A program made the position numbers and the translations under genes. From positions 4,280,001 to 4,344,000 of the forward strand of contig CM060732.1 of NCBI GenBank assembly GCA_030704615.1: 64,000 bases of DNA, in the 5' to 3' direction. The notes beneath the pieces were generated by a model that was not told the origin of the DNA, searched no databases, and saw nothing but the letters and a program-made list of their open reading frames with translations. Positions 45,825 through 57,373 of this stretch are shown here, in pieces. This DNA comes from Takakia lepidozioides (taxonomy: Eukaryota; Streptophyta; Takakiopsida; Takakiales; Takakiaceae). Each line of letters starts with the position of its first letter. Position 1 is the first letter of the stretch.

Positions 45825-47520
45825 CATTTCTGGAAAAATGGCGCCGAATTTCTCTTTTTGGGGCCGAAAACTGGCTAAGTCTTCGGCACCATTTTCCTAG
45901 GTTGGGCCCGAAAATGGCTAAGTCCCAGAACTGACTGGGCGCGGAACTAGAAAAATGGCGCCGAATTTCCGGTTGCGGTTCCAGCCACCCTAGGGACTTA
46001 GCCATTTTCGGGGCCCTGAACTGGAAAAATGGCGCCATTTTTCCATTACGGGGCTGAAAATGGCTAAGTCCCAGATCTGACTGGGCCTGGAACTGAAAAA
46101 ATGGCGCCGAATTTCCGATTTTGCTGCCAGCCACCCTAAGGACAGCCATTTTCGGCCCCGAACTGGAAAAATGACGCCATTTTTCCAGTTCGGGGCCAAA
46201 AATGGCTAAGTCCCAGATCTGACAGGGCGCGGAACTGGAAAAATGGCGCCGAATTTCCGGTTGCGGTTCCAACCACCTTAGGGACTTAGTCATTTTCGGG
46301 GCCTTAAACTGGAAAAATGGCGCCATTTTTCCATTTCGAGGCCGTAAATGGCTAAGTCCTAGATCTGACTGGGCCTGGAACCGGAAAAATGGCGCCGAAT
46401 TTCCGATTTTGGTGCCAGTCAGATCTGGGACTTAGCCATTTTCGGCCCCGAACTGAAAAAATGACGTTTTTTTTTTTTGTTTTTTTTTTCCGGCGCCATT
46501 TTTCCAGTTCGGGGCCGAAAATGGCTAAGTCCCAGATCTGACTGGGCCCGGAACTGGAAAAATGGCGCCGAATTTCCGATTTTGGTGCCAGCCACCCTAG
46601 GGACTTAGCCATTTTCGGCCCCGAACTGGAAAATGGCGCCATTTTTCCAGTTCGGGGCCGAAAATGGCTAAGTCCCAGATCTGATAGGGCGCGAAACTGG
46701 AAAAATGGTGCCGAATTTCCAGTTGCGGTTCCAGCCACCGTAGGAACTTAGCCATTTTCGGGGCCCTGAACTGGAAAAATGGCGCCATTTTTCCATTTCG
46801 GGGCCAAAAATGGCTAAGTCCCAGATCTGACTGGGCCCAGAACTGGAAAAATGGCGCCGAATTTCCGATTTTGGTGCCAGTCAGATCTGGGACTAAGCCG
46901 TTTTCAGCCCCGAACTGGGAAAATGACGTTTTTTTTTTTTTTTTCTTTTTATTTTTCTTTTTCGGCGCCATTTTTCCAGTTCGGGGCCGAAAATGGCTAA
47001 GTCCCAGATCTGACTGGGCCCGGAACTGGAAAAATGGCGCCGAATTTCCGATTTTGGTGCCAGCCACCCTAGGGACTTAGCCATTTTCGGCCCCGAACTG
47101 GAAAAATGGCGCCATTTTTCCAGTTCGGGGCCGAAAATGGCTAAGTCCCAGATCTGATAGGGCGCAAAACTGGAAAAATGGTGCCGAATTTCCAGTTGCG
47201 GTTCCAGCCACCGTAGGGACTTAGCCATTTTCGGGGCCCTGAACTGGAAAAATGGCGCCATTTTTCCATTTCGGGGCCGAAAATGGCTAAGTCCCAGATC
47301 TGACTGGGCCCAGAACTGGAAAAATAGCGCTGAATTTCCGATTTTGGTGCCAGTCAGATCTGGGACTTAGCCGTATTCGGCCCCGAACTGGGAAAATGAC
47401 GTTTTTTTTTCTTTTTTCTTTTTTCTTTTTCGGTGCCATTTTTCCAGTTTGGGGCCGAAAATGGCTAAGTCCCAGATCTGACTGGCACAAAAATCGGAAA
47501 TTCGGCGCCATTTTTCCAGT
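45825..47520. repeat. expanded tandem array A3
   Basis: About 1.7 kb of alternating inverted half-units: aaaaatggcgccgaatttcc, its inverse, ggacttagccattttcg and gaaaatggctaagtcccaga. Three near-identical longer units (46.45, 46.93 and 47.40 kb) carry poly(T) runs after aaatgacg. The equivalent block in copy 1 (28.04-28.35 kb) has only about four cores. Confidence 0.92.
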
Positions 47521-48230
47521 CATGCAAGTAATTCGAAGAGCGGATGGATGGAAATCCGGCGCCGGATTTCTATCCGCCACGTAAGTCGGCGCGCAAAATT
47601 TCCGTCATGCAGGTAAATCGAAGAGCGGATGGATGAAAATCCGGCGCCGGATTTCCATCCTCCAGGTAAGTCGGTGCTACAAATTTCTGTCATGCAGGTT
47701 ACTTGTGAGCGGATGGATGGAAATCCGGCGCATGATTTCCATCCGCCAGGTACAAAATTTCCGTCATGCAGGTAATTCGGAGCGCGGATGGATGGAAATC
47801 CGGCGACGGATTTCCATCCTCCAGGTAAGTCGGTGCGCAAAATTTCCGTCATGCAGGTAATTCGAAGAGCGGATGGATGGAAATCCGGTGCCGGATTTCC
47901 ATCCGCCAGCTAAGTCGGCGCGCAAAATTTCCGTCATGCAGGTAATTCGAAGAGCGGATGGATGGAAATCCGGCGCCGGATTTCCATCCGCCAGGTAGGT
48001 CGACGCGCAAAATTTCCATCATGCAGGTAATTCGGAGCGCAGATGGATGGAAATCCGGCGCCGGATTTCCATCCTCCAGGTAAGTCGGCGCTGCAAATTT
48101 CCGTCATGCAGGTAATTCGAAGAGCGGATGGATGGAAATCCGGCGCCGAATTTCCGTTAGGCAGGTAATTCGGAGGGCGGATGGATGGAAATCCGGCGCC
48201 GGATTTTCATCCGCCAGCTAAGTCGGATGC
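47521..48230. repeat. tandem array B3 (about 80-90 bp period)
   Basis: About nine units of gcggatggatggaaatccgg plus cgccggatttccatccgcc, separated by ttccgtcatgcaggtaattcg. It abuts a ParB-like exon at 48.24 kb whose own 5' end points rightwards, so its position is not that of B1/B2 and it must have arrived by rearrangement. Confidence 0.9.
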
Positions 48231-48245
48231 AAGAAGCATTGTAAC

Positions 48246-49530
48246 TTACGAGTTGATGTCTGTCATTACCGCTTTGAGAAGATTGCGATCTTTGGGCCCC
48301 GCAACCTTCAGCACAACACACTCCACGGCGTAACGCCAATCCAGGTCGTTGGGGTGGGCTTGGGCTACATGCTCCATCCATGCCAGGAGGCGATGATTGT
48401 CGTCCCACACGTAAAACATCTTTCCGGACAAGTGGTGGAAAAGAGGATCAGTAGCAATCAATCTCTCGAACTCCTCATTTCGCCTTTGCCAATGAGGACC
48501 CCATTTGTCCACCTCATCGGAAGTGTGGGCACGAGAAGCTCCATGGTCGTTCTCCATGGAAACGTAAAACGTGGTAGACCCCATTCGATATCCCTCCCAA
48601 AAAGAGAATTTCAGCTTGTCGATATCGCCTGGGAGGGCAGGTCTGACCACCTGCAATGAAACCAGCGGCAAAGGGGAATCCGAAGCTTGGCCGGGTACAC
48701 CATGCCCCCCAGGACCCTGCCAATGTTGCTGTGGGTTGCCTCCAACATCTTGGCAGTGGCGAACTTCATATCCGCCTCCGACATGACGTCTGTTGCAGGG
48801 GGGTTCTCCGGCAGCCCACCCGGACCGCCAAATCCAGCCTATATGCTCCGGGTTTGGGGCCTGGGGATGTCCGGGAGGATGTCATCCTGGTCAAAAAGCT
48901 CCCTCTCGTCGTCCTCAACATGGTCAACCACCGCCGGAACTACCTCCAGCACTCTCCCCGTCTCTACTGCCCTCTCACCGGCTTCACCTCGAACTTGCAC
49001 AATCCGTGCTCTTTGTGGTGTTCTTTCCCCTCCTCCAGTCTCCACCGTATGGGTAATTGCGGGGGCTGCTCCTGCCCGCGATGGTGTAACCGGCGTGTTA
49101 CTGCCTCTTTGTGGTGTCTTGGATGGATCCACCGTTTCTATGCGTCCCTCGCTTACATGGGCATCTGTCATTTCCACACCCCTGGCCTCTTCAGTGGCCT
49201 TTTCTCTTTCCTCCTGGCTAGCCTTCTGTCTCGCCCGTTCTTTTGCCCTCTCTTTTGCCCTCTCACGGGCTTTCTGTTTCTTACTAGGGGTAGCAGTAGG
49301 GGAGCCCTCCAGGACGACCACCTTTGATTGAGGCGAATTGACACCCTCGCGCGCCCTGCTCACTCCCCCCTCCGCAGCCCGTGACGGCTCTCTCGCCGGG
49401 GAATGGCTTTCTTCTTCTTCTTTGCGTGGGCGGGCCCTACTGCATGTGCATCAACATTCTCCATTGCCGGATCTGCTGTCCTCATACGATGTCCTTCACC
49501 TGCCATGCCGCCTGCACCAACCTCCCCAAT
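48246..49530 (-). pseudogene. ParB-like gene fragment, copy 3a
   Basis: 49,363-48,839 is one open frame through the basic helix (RERAKERAKERARQKASQEE) and the acidic DDILPDIPRPQTRSI stretch, ended by a stop where copies 1 and 2 read on, so here the region that is frameshifted in the others is intact. 48,671-48,246 encodes the ParB-like part with SGKMFYVWDDNHRLLAWMEH; the Gly of DGNHR is Asp here. It ends in TDINS at the same donor as other copies and then runs straight into array B3. The rest of the gene is absent on this side. Confidence 0.65.
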
Positions 49531-49574
49531 GAGAATCACGTCCCGGGAATGAGGTTAATGTTTCGTCAAGAAAC

Positions 49575-50590
49575 TGCAAAAATGGTGCCAAATTTCTATG
49601 CGGGGTGGGCCTGATGGTCCCGGTTCCCCGGGGTGCCGTGCAATGAAAGTGGTAATTCGGCGCCATTTTTCCCAAGGGTGAGGGAGCCCATTATGGGACT
49701 TAGCCGTTTTGGGGCCCAACCTAGAGAAATGGCGCCGAATTTCCACTTTCGGGCCCCAGAAATGGCTAAGTCCCTCGGGTGGCTAGCACCAAAACTGGAA
49801 ATTCGGCGCCATTTTTCCAGGTTGGGGCCCAGCGCTTTCTGGGACTTGGCCACTTTCGGACCCAGCCTGGAAAAATGGCGCCGAATTTCCAATTCTGGGC
49901 CTCGAAAATGGCTAAGTCCCGGGGGTGGCTGGCACCGATACTGGAAATTTGGCGCCATTTTTCCAGGTTGGGGCCCAGCCCTTTCTGGGACTTAGCCACT
50001 TTCGGACCTAGCCTGGAAAAATGGCGCCAAATTTCCACTTTCAGGCCCCAGAAATGGCTAAGTCCCTCGGGTGGCTGGCACCGAAACTGGAAATTCGGCG
50101 CCATTTTTCCAGGTTGGGGCCCAGCGCTTTCTGGGACTTAGCCACTTTCGGACCCAGCCTGGAAAAATGGCGCCGAATTTCCAGTTCCAGGCCCCAAAAA
50201 TGGCTAAGTCTCGGGGGTGGCTGGCACCGATACTGGAAATTCGGCGCCATTTTTCCAGGTTGGGGCCCAGCCCTTTCTGGGACTTAGCCATTTTCGGACC
50301 CAGCCTGGAAAAATGGCGCCGAATTTCCAGTTCCGGGCCCCGAAAATGGCTAAGTCCCGGGGGTGGCTGGCACCGATACTGGAAACTCGGCACCATTTTT
50401 CCAGGTTGGGGCCCAGCCCTTTATGGGACTTAGCCACTTTCGGACCCAGCCTGGAAAAATGGCGCCGAATTTCCAGTTCCGGGCCCCGAAAATGGCTAAG
50501 TCCCGGGGGTGGCTGGCATCGATATTGGAAATTCGGCGCCATTTTCCCTGTCTCGGGGGCAGTCACCCCAGGGACTTCGCCATTTCTTCA
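49575..50590. repeat. tandem array A4 (about 147-bp period)
   Basis: Six to seven units with ctggaaattcggcgccattt, ccaggttggggcccagc, tctgggacttagccactttc and the inverse core. Landmarks (gggacttagcc) recur about every 147 bp. On its right it joins the donor side of the ParB-gene exon at 50.68 kb, as A1 and A2 do, so it is the remains of the same intron. Confidence 0.92.
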
Positions 50591-50664
50591 CAACCAATTG
50601 TCATGCCCCACACAAGCCGTTTTACATCCACGAACTCCAGGGACTACAATGGCCACAGATCAAA

Positions 50665-51356
50665 GAGGAGCACCGCATATTTACCTGTACAGAAGGCGCA
50701 TTGCCGCTTTGTCCGCGTTCGGCTGGTCGGTGAACTCGTGGCTCCGGCGGGCATGCGGTATCTCTCGAAAGAACAGGTCGGTTTTGTAGAGCAGAAAGTA
50801 CCTCGCCACATAGTCGCGTAGGCTCTCTGTTTCTCCAGAAATCTCCAGCTTGAACTGATGTGCTTGGGTGTCAAGCTGCTCTTGCGCATTTGTCGTCACC
50901 TGTGGAGATTCTCCATCAGACCGCATTCCTCAATAAATACAATAAATCCACCAGATACAAGAGTAGAAGTGCCAAATGAAGCGTGGGAAAGTACCTGAAA
51001 CCACCATGTCATGCGGTTCATCCACATGTCAAATGTGGGGTCAGACAGTTTGTCGGGTTTGGGGAAGCTCCACATGTCCCTTGTACTCTGGGACCCATTC
51101 CAGATTTGGAGCCACCGGGTCTGTCCAACCACCGTGCATATTAGTAAGTGCCAAACACCACGAAAACGAATTGTTGCCACAAGAGAATTTGGTTAAGAAT
51201 GTATAACCTTCTATGTTGCATCCACACAGGCTATGGTTAGACGATGCACCTTCTCCAGTGTCATCGTGGGCTTAAGAGCGCGGGAGTAGTGCTTCCCCAC
51301 CTCCACCAGAAAGTCGGCACCAAGGGCGGGATCAGCTATAGCCACGTACTTCACCA
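50665..51356 (-). pseudogene. ParB-methyltransferase gene middle exons, copy 3b
   Basis: Minus-strand exons match copy 1: about 51,356-51,200 (GADFLVEVGKHYSRALKPTM), about 51,160-51,000 (DMWSFPKPDKLSDPTFDMW) and about 50,920-50,685 (ESLRDYVARYFLLYKTDLFF to AAMRLLYR), ending at a donor. The upstream exon is cut at 51,357, where a gypsy fragment begins; the downstream exon is lost beyond array A4. Not expressed as a complete gene. Confidence 0.7.
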
Positions 51357-51925
51357 TTCTTCCTGACATGCTGCTGTCTCACTTCCTTCTTCATCTATTG
51401 TGTCTACCCGTTGCATGATTCCCAACGTCGCTTGCTCTTCGGCCGTTAGGTGTACAGTGTGTCGAATCATCTGGAGTAACAATGGAGTTGCCATGGTAAC
51501 AGTCGCTTCCTTCTTCTTCTTTGTCAACCTGGTCAGTTCTTGAGTTAACTTCTTCAATAAGAAGCTTGCCCAATTCACGATTTGCCCATTGAAGCAAATC
51601 AACACTTGGTCGATTAGCTCCTTGGTACATATCTGCGACATTTGCTAGAACTTCTTCCAGATGGAATAATTCATATTCCCTGACTCGTAATGATTCTTCT
51701 AAGCCCCATCGTTCATGAGTTCCGGTTCGTAGTGTGGGTATCATACATTCAATGGGTAATAGTGCCTCTGCTCCATACACTAGTGAAATGGTGTATGCTT
51801 CGTGGTCACCTTGTATGATGTCCTGAATGCCCATAGTGTTGTGTTCAATTTGGTGTCCCAATCTGTACGATTAGCATTTACTATCTTGGTTAAAATAGTG
51901 CATAATATTTTGTTGGTAGATTCAG
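51357..51925 (-). pseudogene. gypsy integrase C-terminal fragment between two MULE fragments
   Basis: Reading leftward from 51,925: TNKILCTILTKIVNANRTDW, ISLVYGAEALLPIECMIPTL and ESLRVREYELFHLEEVLANV match the integrase C-terminal region at 33.5-33.8 kb. It is followed by a short unrelated tail (GKLLIEEVNSRTDQVDKEEE). Both boundaries are abrupt junctions with ParB-gene sequence, minus-strand on the left and plus-strand on the right. Confidence 0.85.
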
Positions 51926-52840
51926 CAAACGTCATGTCGGAGACGGATATGAAGTTGGCCGCTACCAAGATTTTGGAGGCAACCCACAGCAACATTGGCA
52001 GGGTCCTGGGGGGCATGGTGTACCCGGAAAAGCTTCGGATTCCTCTCTGCCGCTTGGTATCATTGCAGGTGGTGAGACCTGCCCTCCCAGACGATATCGA
52101 CAAGCTCAAATTCTCTTTCCGAGAGGGATATCGAATGGGGTCTGCCGCGTTTTATGTTTCCATTGAGAACGACCATGGAGCTTCTTGTGCCCACACTTCC
52201 GATGAGGTGGACAAATGGGGTCCCCATTGGCAAAGGCGAAATGAGGAGTTCGAGAGATTGATTGCTACTGATCCTCTTTTCCACCACTTGTCTGGAAAGA
52301 CATTTTACGTGTGGGACGGCAATCATCGCCTCCTGGCATGGATGGAGCATGTAGCCCAAGCCCACCCCAACGACCTAGATTGGCGTTACGCCGTGGAGTA
52401 TGTTGTGCTAAAGGTTGCGGGGCCCAAAGATCGCAGTCTTCTCAAAGCTGCAATGGCAGACATCAACTTGTAAGTTACAATGTCTCTTGCTTTGGAACTT
52501 TGAATTTGAAACAATCATTTCATTGCCAATCGTCATATTTGTTGCAAATTTTCATTTCAGTATCATTTAATGGAAATGTGGCATTGCAGGGTGACTGAGA
52601 ATGCCTTCATTTCGGGTACAGCTCCCAACTCTTTTGTTGACATAATCTGTCTTTGCTCCCCCAATAGAAGAAAAAGTGTGGACCAGGATTTCTAATCTTA
52701 TGTGCGCATTGTTGACAGACGAAAATTCAGCAGGATTTGGCACATGCGCGGAGGTTCTACATGGAGTCAGAGGAGAAGAAACTAACCCTCCCGGCATTGG
52801 AATCATATCTCAAAGCTGCGGAGGCGAAGGCCCGCATCTT
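51926..52840 (+). pseudogene. ParB-like gene fragment, copy 4, inverted, frame intact
   Basis: Plus-strand copy of the ParB region. From DVMSETDMKLAATKILEATH through GMVYPEKLRIPLCRLVSLQV to FYVWDGNHRLLAWMEHV and MADIN the frame is open without the shift seen in copies 1-3, showing the ancestral reading. An intron (52,470-52,589, gtaagt to ttgcag, 120 bp) leads to VTENAFISG, and a shortened exon 52,737-52,838 (LAHARRFYMESEEKKLTLPA) ends abruptly. Much of the following exon is deleted at about 52,610-52,650. It lies immediately left of the host PPR gene region. Confidence 0.7.
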
Positions 52841-53990
52841 CAGAGCTCCGAATTTGGGTTGCATCGCTGATGCAGCATCCCCCCTTGGAGTAACAATCCC
52901 GGTTTGGAGTGGAAGAGATGATGCAATGGAACTAGAATGACGTGATGGCATCCAAACGTATGATCTGAGGAGAGCAAACAGAAGGAACTTCCTGCATTGG
53001 GCAGAGTTTAAACTGATCCCTGTCCAAGTTCCAGAGGGCCCTAGAAAGAACTCCAATAATCATTTTTGAGGTGAGGTTGAATCAAGAATGGTTCTTTGAT
53101 TTGATGTCATCAAACCCTCATACTCAGAAATCTGGTAAAGAGAAATAAAAGAGTCAACACAGCTTTTGTTTGGCAAAGTTGAATGAATAACCATTGGGTA
53201 TTCTCCACTCACTCCAGATGATTTCACAAAGAACTATGCAGAAACTGATTTGGGGCACCCTCGTTCGACAATTTTGGGTGCAAAACTTCCAATCTCTTTA
53301 TGTCATAAAATGTCATCATCGCCATACTGAGATGACAAGTGATTTTGACCTTTCCACCATCACATATAAAGCAAAGCACTTTCATGCATCAGGCACTACT
53401 ATTACTGTGCAAGAATTTAATCAATGCATTCTGTTGTCTGCTGCTGTAACATATAGGCAGTCAGGTTCTTGTCTTGATTGACCCACCATTGAACTGGGCT
53501 TCTCCTCCTTTCTTTTGGCCTTTTGGATGTTTGCTGGTGTTGCTGAATCTGGACAGACGTGGACATGGCCACTCATTGTCCTCCACAGGTGGCCTCCTTG
53601 CTCATTCCCCAGTCATCCTACACCCAAAAATGATGTGGCTCCATTTGTTAGGAGCTACAAATTGAAGTGGGTATCCCAACTCCTTGGATGCTGACCAATT
53701 TCAAGTCACAGGTTACCTCAAAGTTTTTTTGTTCCCAAACTTTCTGGCATCTCTATAAGAGAATTGGGATGCCAAACTTGGAACCCAAAAGCATTACCCA
53801 AACAGTGATAGGTGTATGAAATTGGGAGTCTAAAGAGAGCCACAGACAATCTTGTCGTCATGAGTATGTGGACCTGGGTAAATGTCTTAAACCTTTACCC
53901 AGAAATAAATTGGTTTCAAGTTACTTACAGAAGTAATAACAAACTATGACCTTTCCACCCTCAGGTTTGACGCTTTCATATGTATTGTTT
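52841..53990. other. noncoding interval 3' of the PPR gene
   Basis: AT-richer sequence with no open frame I can assign and no recognisable repeat. It probably contains the 3' untranslated region of the PPR gene (minus strand). Confidence 0.5.
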
Positions 53991-53994
53991 CGCT

Positions 53995-56007
53995 TCACCA
54001 GTAATCTCCACAAGAACAAACCCCATCTTGGAAGTGGTGAAAGCGGTGGGCATCCCGTACAACAACTGCTCGCCCAACAACATTCGAGATGAACTTGGTG
54101 GCGGTGTGGCAGTCTCCACACACCCGAAGGTTCTTGGTGATGAGGAGAGGCATCCCAGGGGGGGTGCTGATGAGCCCAAAAGCAATGGCCAGCTTCTCAC
54201 TATGGTGGCATAGAGAAATTTCCTTCATCTCTTCCTCCACATCATGCAATACAAAGCGGGTGTCAGGCATATACCCGGCCTCCTTCATCCGCCCAGATAA
54301 TCTCTTCAGCTCTGCACGGATTTCCTCATTTAGTGGATGCAAGTCATCTTCTACAACGAATGCATGCACCCTGTTTTCAACCTCAATGCAGCAGTGCCCG
54401 GGCTCCTTTCTGACACCTCTGTCCTCCATCAATTTCCTTATCCTTGCTTTATCGTCCCACCTGCCAGCTGAAGCATAGATGTTTGACAGCAGCACATAAG
54501 TGGAAGCCTCCTGTGGGTCCAACTCAAGAAGGCAATTGGCCGCATGTTCTGCTCTCTCCACATCACCATGAATTCTGCAGGCACTGAGGAAGGCCCCCCA
54601 AACCCCAGAACTTGGTTCAATTGGCATTTTGTTGATGAAGTGCTCTGCCTCATCCAAGTGCCCTGCACGGCCAAGAAGGTCAACCATGCAGCCAAAATGT
54701 TCAACTGTAGGAGTGAGGCCGTGATCTCGGGTCATGGAACCAAAGTAGCCTCGGCCTTCATCCACTAAACCAACATGGCTACATGCAGAGAGAAGAGATG
54801 TAAAGGTGATACCGTTTGGCCTGACACCTTTACGTTGCATTTGTTCAAAGAGTTGGAGGGCATCCCTTCCACACCCGTGCTGAGCATATCCTGCTATCAT
54901 TGCACTCCATGACACCACATTTTGTTGAGCCATATTGTCAAACAATTGACGAGCCTCCTTCATGCTCCCACATTTGGCATACATGTCAACAAGGGCATTC
55001 TCCATAATGATATCTGGCACAATACCAGCTGTCGTAATGTCACCATGGACCGCTTTGCCCTTTTCCAGGGCTGCCATGTTGGCACACGCATTGAGAACGC
55101 AAGTGAATGTGACCCTATTAGGTCTCACCTCTTCCCATATCATTTCCTCGTAGATCTGGAAAGCATCCCGACCATACCCATGCTGTGCATACCCTGCGAT
55201 CATCACATTCCATGAGACCACATTTCGTTCACCCATATTGTCAAAAAGTTCCCGTGCGTCCTTCATGCTCCCACATTTAGCATATCCTGCTATCATAGCA
55301 GTCCATGACACCACATTTCGAGTAGCCATATTGTCAAACACTCCACGTGCATCCTTTATGCTCCCGCATTTTGCATACATGTCAACAATAGCAGTCTCCA
55401 GAATGATATGTGGCACAACTCCGACTTCTATGATGACAGCATGGACCTCTTTGCCCTTTTGCAGGGCTGCCTGGCTGGCACATGCATTCAGAACACAAAT
55501 GAATGTGACAATGTTCGGTGTCACCCCCTTGTGTAACATTTGATCATAGATCTCAAAAGCCTGCCTACCATACCCATTCTTGGCATATCCTGCTATCATT
55601 ATGGTCCATGTAAACAAATCTCGTTCAGGCAATTTGTCAAAAACTCTGTGGGCATCCACCAGACTCCCGCACTTGATGTACATGTTGACAAGGAAGCTGA
55701 GTAGAAAGGCATTGGGCTTGAACCCACTTTGGATAATGTGGGCGTGCACCTGCTTTCCCTCTGCTAGGCCTTTTATCTTGATGCATTCCTGCAAGAGACA
55801 GACATAAGTATTGGAGTCTACCAAAGTGCCTAGTCTGTTCAGAATGTGCATTGCCTCTTTCAGTTCGCCTGCCTTACATAGTGTCCTCATATTCCCACAA
55901 ATGCGAGATGAGTTCCTGTTGACACCATCACCTGGTCCTCTTTCAACAGTACTGGTCATGGTGGAGGTGTCGGATTCAAGCAACTGTGCCTGATTAAACC
56001 CTGCCAT
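53995..56007 (-). CDS. PLS-class pentatricopeptide repeat protein with E and DYW domains
   Basis: An uninterrupted frame of 670 residues. After about 75 residues without clear repeats come PPR units with typical signatures ([75 protein letters not shown]). The E region follows ([38 protein letters not shown]), then the PG box ([13 protein letters not shown]), then the DYW cytidine deaminase with catalytic H-x-E in [12 protein letters not shown], the zinc Cys pair in [22 protein letters not shown] and the terminal DYW. Such proteins bind organelle transcripts and deaminate specific C residues to U. The start at 56,007 gives a short leader with no obvious transit peptide, so the true start may lie upstream. 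No intron is needed. Intact, and surrounded by decayed transposons. Confidence 0.95.
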   Translation of the reverse strand: MAGFNQAQLLESDTSTMTSTVERGPGDGVNRNSSRICGNMRTLCKAGELKEAMHILNRLGTLVDSNTYVCLLQECIKIKGLAEGKQVHAHIIQSGFKPNAFLLSFLVNMYIKCGSLVDAHRVFDKLPERDLFTWTIMIAGYAKNGYGRQAFEIYDQMLHKGVTPNIVTFICVLNACASQAALQKGKEVHAVIIEVGVVPHIILETAIVDMYAKCGSIKDARGVFDNMATRNVVSWTAMIAGYAKCGSMKDARELFDNMGERNVVSWNVMIAGYAQHGYGRDAFQIYEEMIWEEVRPNRVTFTCVLNACANMAALEKGKAVHGDITTAGIVPDIIMENALVDMYAKCGSMKEARQLFDNMAQQNVVSWSAMIAGYAQHGCGRDALQLFEQMQRKGVRPNGITFTSLLSACSHVGLVDEGRGYFGSMTRDHGLTPTVEHFGCMVDLLGRAGHLDEAEHFINKMPIEPSSGVWGAFLSACRIHGDVERAEHAANCLLELDPQEASTYVLLSNIYASAGRWDDKARIRKLMEDRGVRKEPGHCCIEVENRVHAFVVEDDLHPLNEEIRAELKRLSGRMKEAGYMPDTRFVLHDVEEEMKEISLCHHSEKLAIAFGLISTPPGMPLLITKNLRVCGDCHTATKFISNVVGRAVVVRDAHRFHHFQDGVCSCGDYW

Positions 56008-57373
56008 CCTGCATGGCGCAAAACTCGTAGTTACAACTGTTGCATCAATTTATATGATATATCTCAAAGCTCCCAGATCTTGAAAGAAAAATCTTCTCCT
56101 TGCCACATATTAACACACGTGAAGGCCTCTACTTTCAGAATGACCCAACCCCGTCTATGTGTTTTCATCATCAAAACAATACCTGTGGTATTCCTGGCCT
56201 GGAGCTCTGCTGTGTACACCGACATTAGGCCCACCACCAAATTGTGCGGGACATTGTCTCATGTCATACAGCTCTGCTTCTACCGAACGAAGCTTTGTCG
56301 ATCCCTCCATCCACAGATCCTCCTCTGTTCGCTTATTTCCAAAGTCTGGTGATAATGGACGTTTCTGTGAAAACCACTAGCCTCAACTGAGCAGCCAAAG
56401 AGGCAACCATAACCCTGTACCAGGGTACACCGTAAAAACCTCCAAGGACCTTATGACCGCCAACGACTAACCACAGAATGACCGCCACAGTAAGGATTAC
56501 TTCTGCTGCTTTTCCACGACCAAGAATAAATCAAATTCCTAGTTCACGGACCGAATGTCACCATGCCAGCTTCAATCCCTCTTTGAGAAACGCGTTCACA
56601 TCCTAAATGAAAGAATAAAAGCCCCACCTTGTAAACATGTCGTGTTGTGAAGGATCTGAGAAAAAATCTTGCCAGAGTTGTTGATGAGCTGCATGCAAAC
56701 AGCTGTGAAGCAGCACACATCCTCATCAATCGTACCAGCGAATGTCGGCATTCCTCAACCCGCTCCAATTCCCTGCAACCACGATTGTCTTTGCCACTGC
56801 GGACCTCATCACTTCCCGGCCGCTCATTTCAGGCCGGCAGGAAATCACCGACGCCGGAGCACTTGCCAAACGTGTACTAGATTCCAGGAATAAAGATTTT
56901 CAAAAAAAGAAAAGGGAAATAAAGTTTGCTGAACGTCAAGGTGCAAGCTTAAGGATTGAACCCAGGATCACCTGGTTATGCACAGGCGATCTGGATATAG
57001 CGTGGAGCAGAGTTAGGGTTTATTGCTCTCTCTCTCTGCCTGCCTCTCTCCACTTTGAGAGTGGGAGCGAGCGATTTTGCGGTACTTTGTCTTCGTCTTC
57101 GTCTTGTGTCTGGCATCTCGTCCAGTCATCCGTTTCATGCTTAGTGGTTCCAGTAGGGTGGATTTCTGTGTCTCGGTCGCTCTCTGGTCTTCCCGTGGAC
57201 GTTTCAAGTCCCGTTTCTTTCTTTGTGCCTGCTAGGCTGTGCTGGTGCGTTTCTTGAGTAGCTGATAGCGGTTCACCGCATTCTTCGACCGAGGTAGTGC
57301 CCAAGTTTTTATAACATTTTCTTGGGTGTGAATACACAAGTGCAAGCGCAGGTTGAACGGGGAAGGGAGAAAC
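56008..57373. other. intergenic region between divergent PPR and SF3A1 genes
   Basis: Holds the 5' flanks of both genes, which are transcribed away from each other. A TATA-like tttttataaca lies at 57,306-57,316 and a short CT-rich run at 57,028-57,055. No third gene can be supported. Confidence 0.5.

Larger units (their letters stand above)
36537..45900 (-). mobile_element. Mutator-like element copy 2 (fullest ParB-methyltransferase gene, deleted transposase)
   Basis: Starting from the left TIR, this copy holds the methyltransferase-like exons, array A2 in an intron, the ParB-like exons (all minus strand), arrays B2 and C2 in the divergent promoter, and a transposase shortened by an internal deletion of about 3 kb. 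To the right the 3' transposase flank (45,659-45,830) matches copy 1 and then passes into a strongly expanded array. No right TIR is visible, so the right boundary is uncertain. It is non-autonomous but preserves the accessory gene best. Confidence 0.7.

Noticed and set aside
49948-49956. TTTGGCGCC, an E2F-like site in array A4
   Set aside because: Most array units read TTCGGCGCC or ATGGCGCC, which do not fit the TTTSSCGC consensus; the few exact matches look like chance variants.
53194-53665. Short plus-strand frames in the PPR 3' flank
   Set aside because: No similarity to any family I know, and composition is that of noncoding DNA.
56940-57010. tRNA-like sequence on the minus strand (ggattgaacccagg, gcataacc)
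   Set aside because: T-stem and anticodon stem do not pair properly and no acceptor stem is present.
56742-57257. 171-residue plus-strand open frame upstream of SF3A1
   Set aside because: Ser/Val/Leu-rich without any motif, in the 5' flank and CT-rich leader of SF3A1; probably untranslated leader or promoter.
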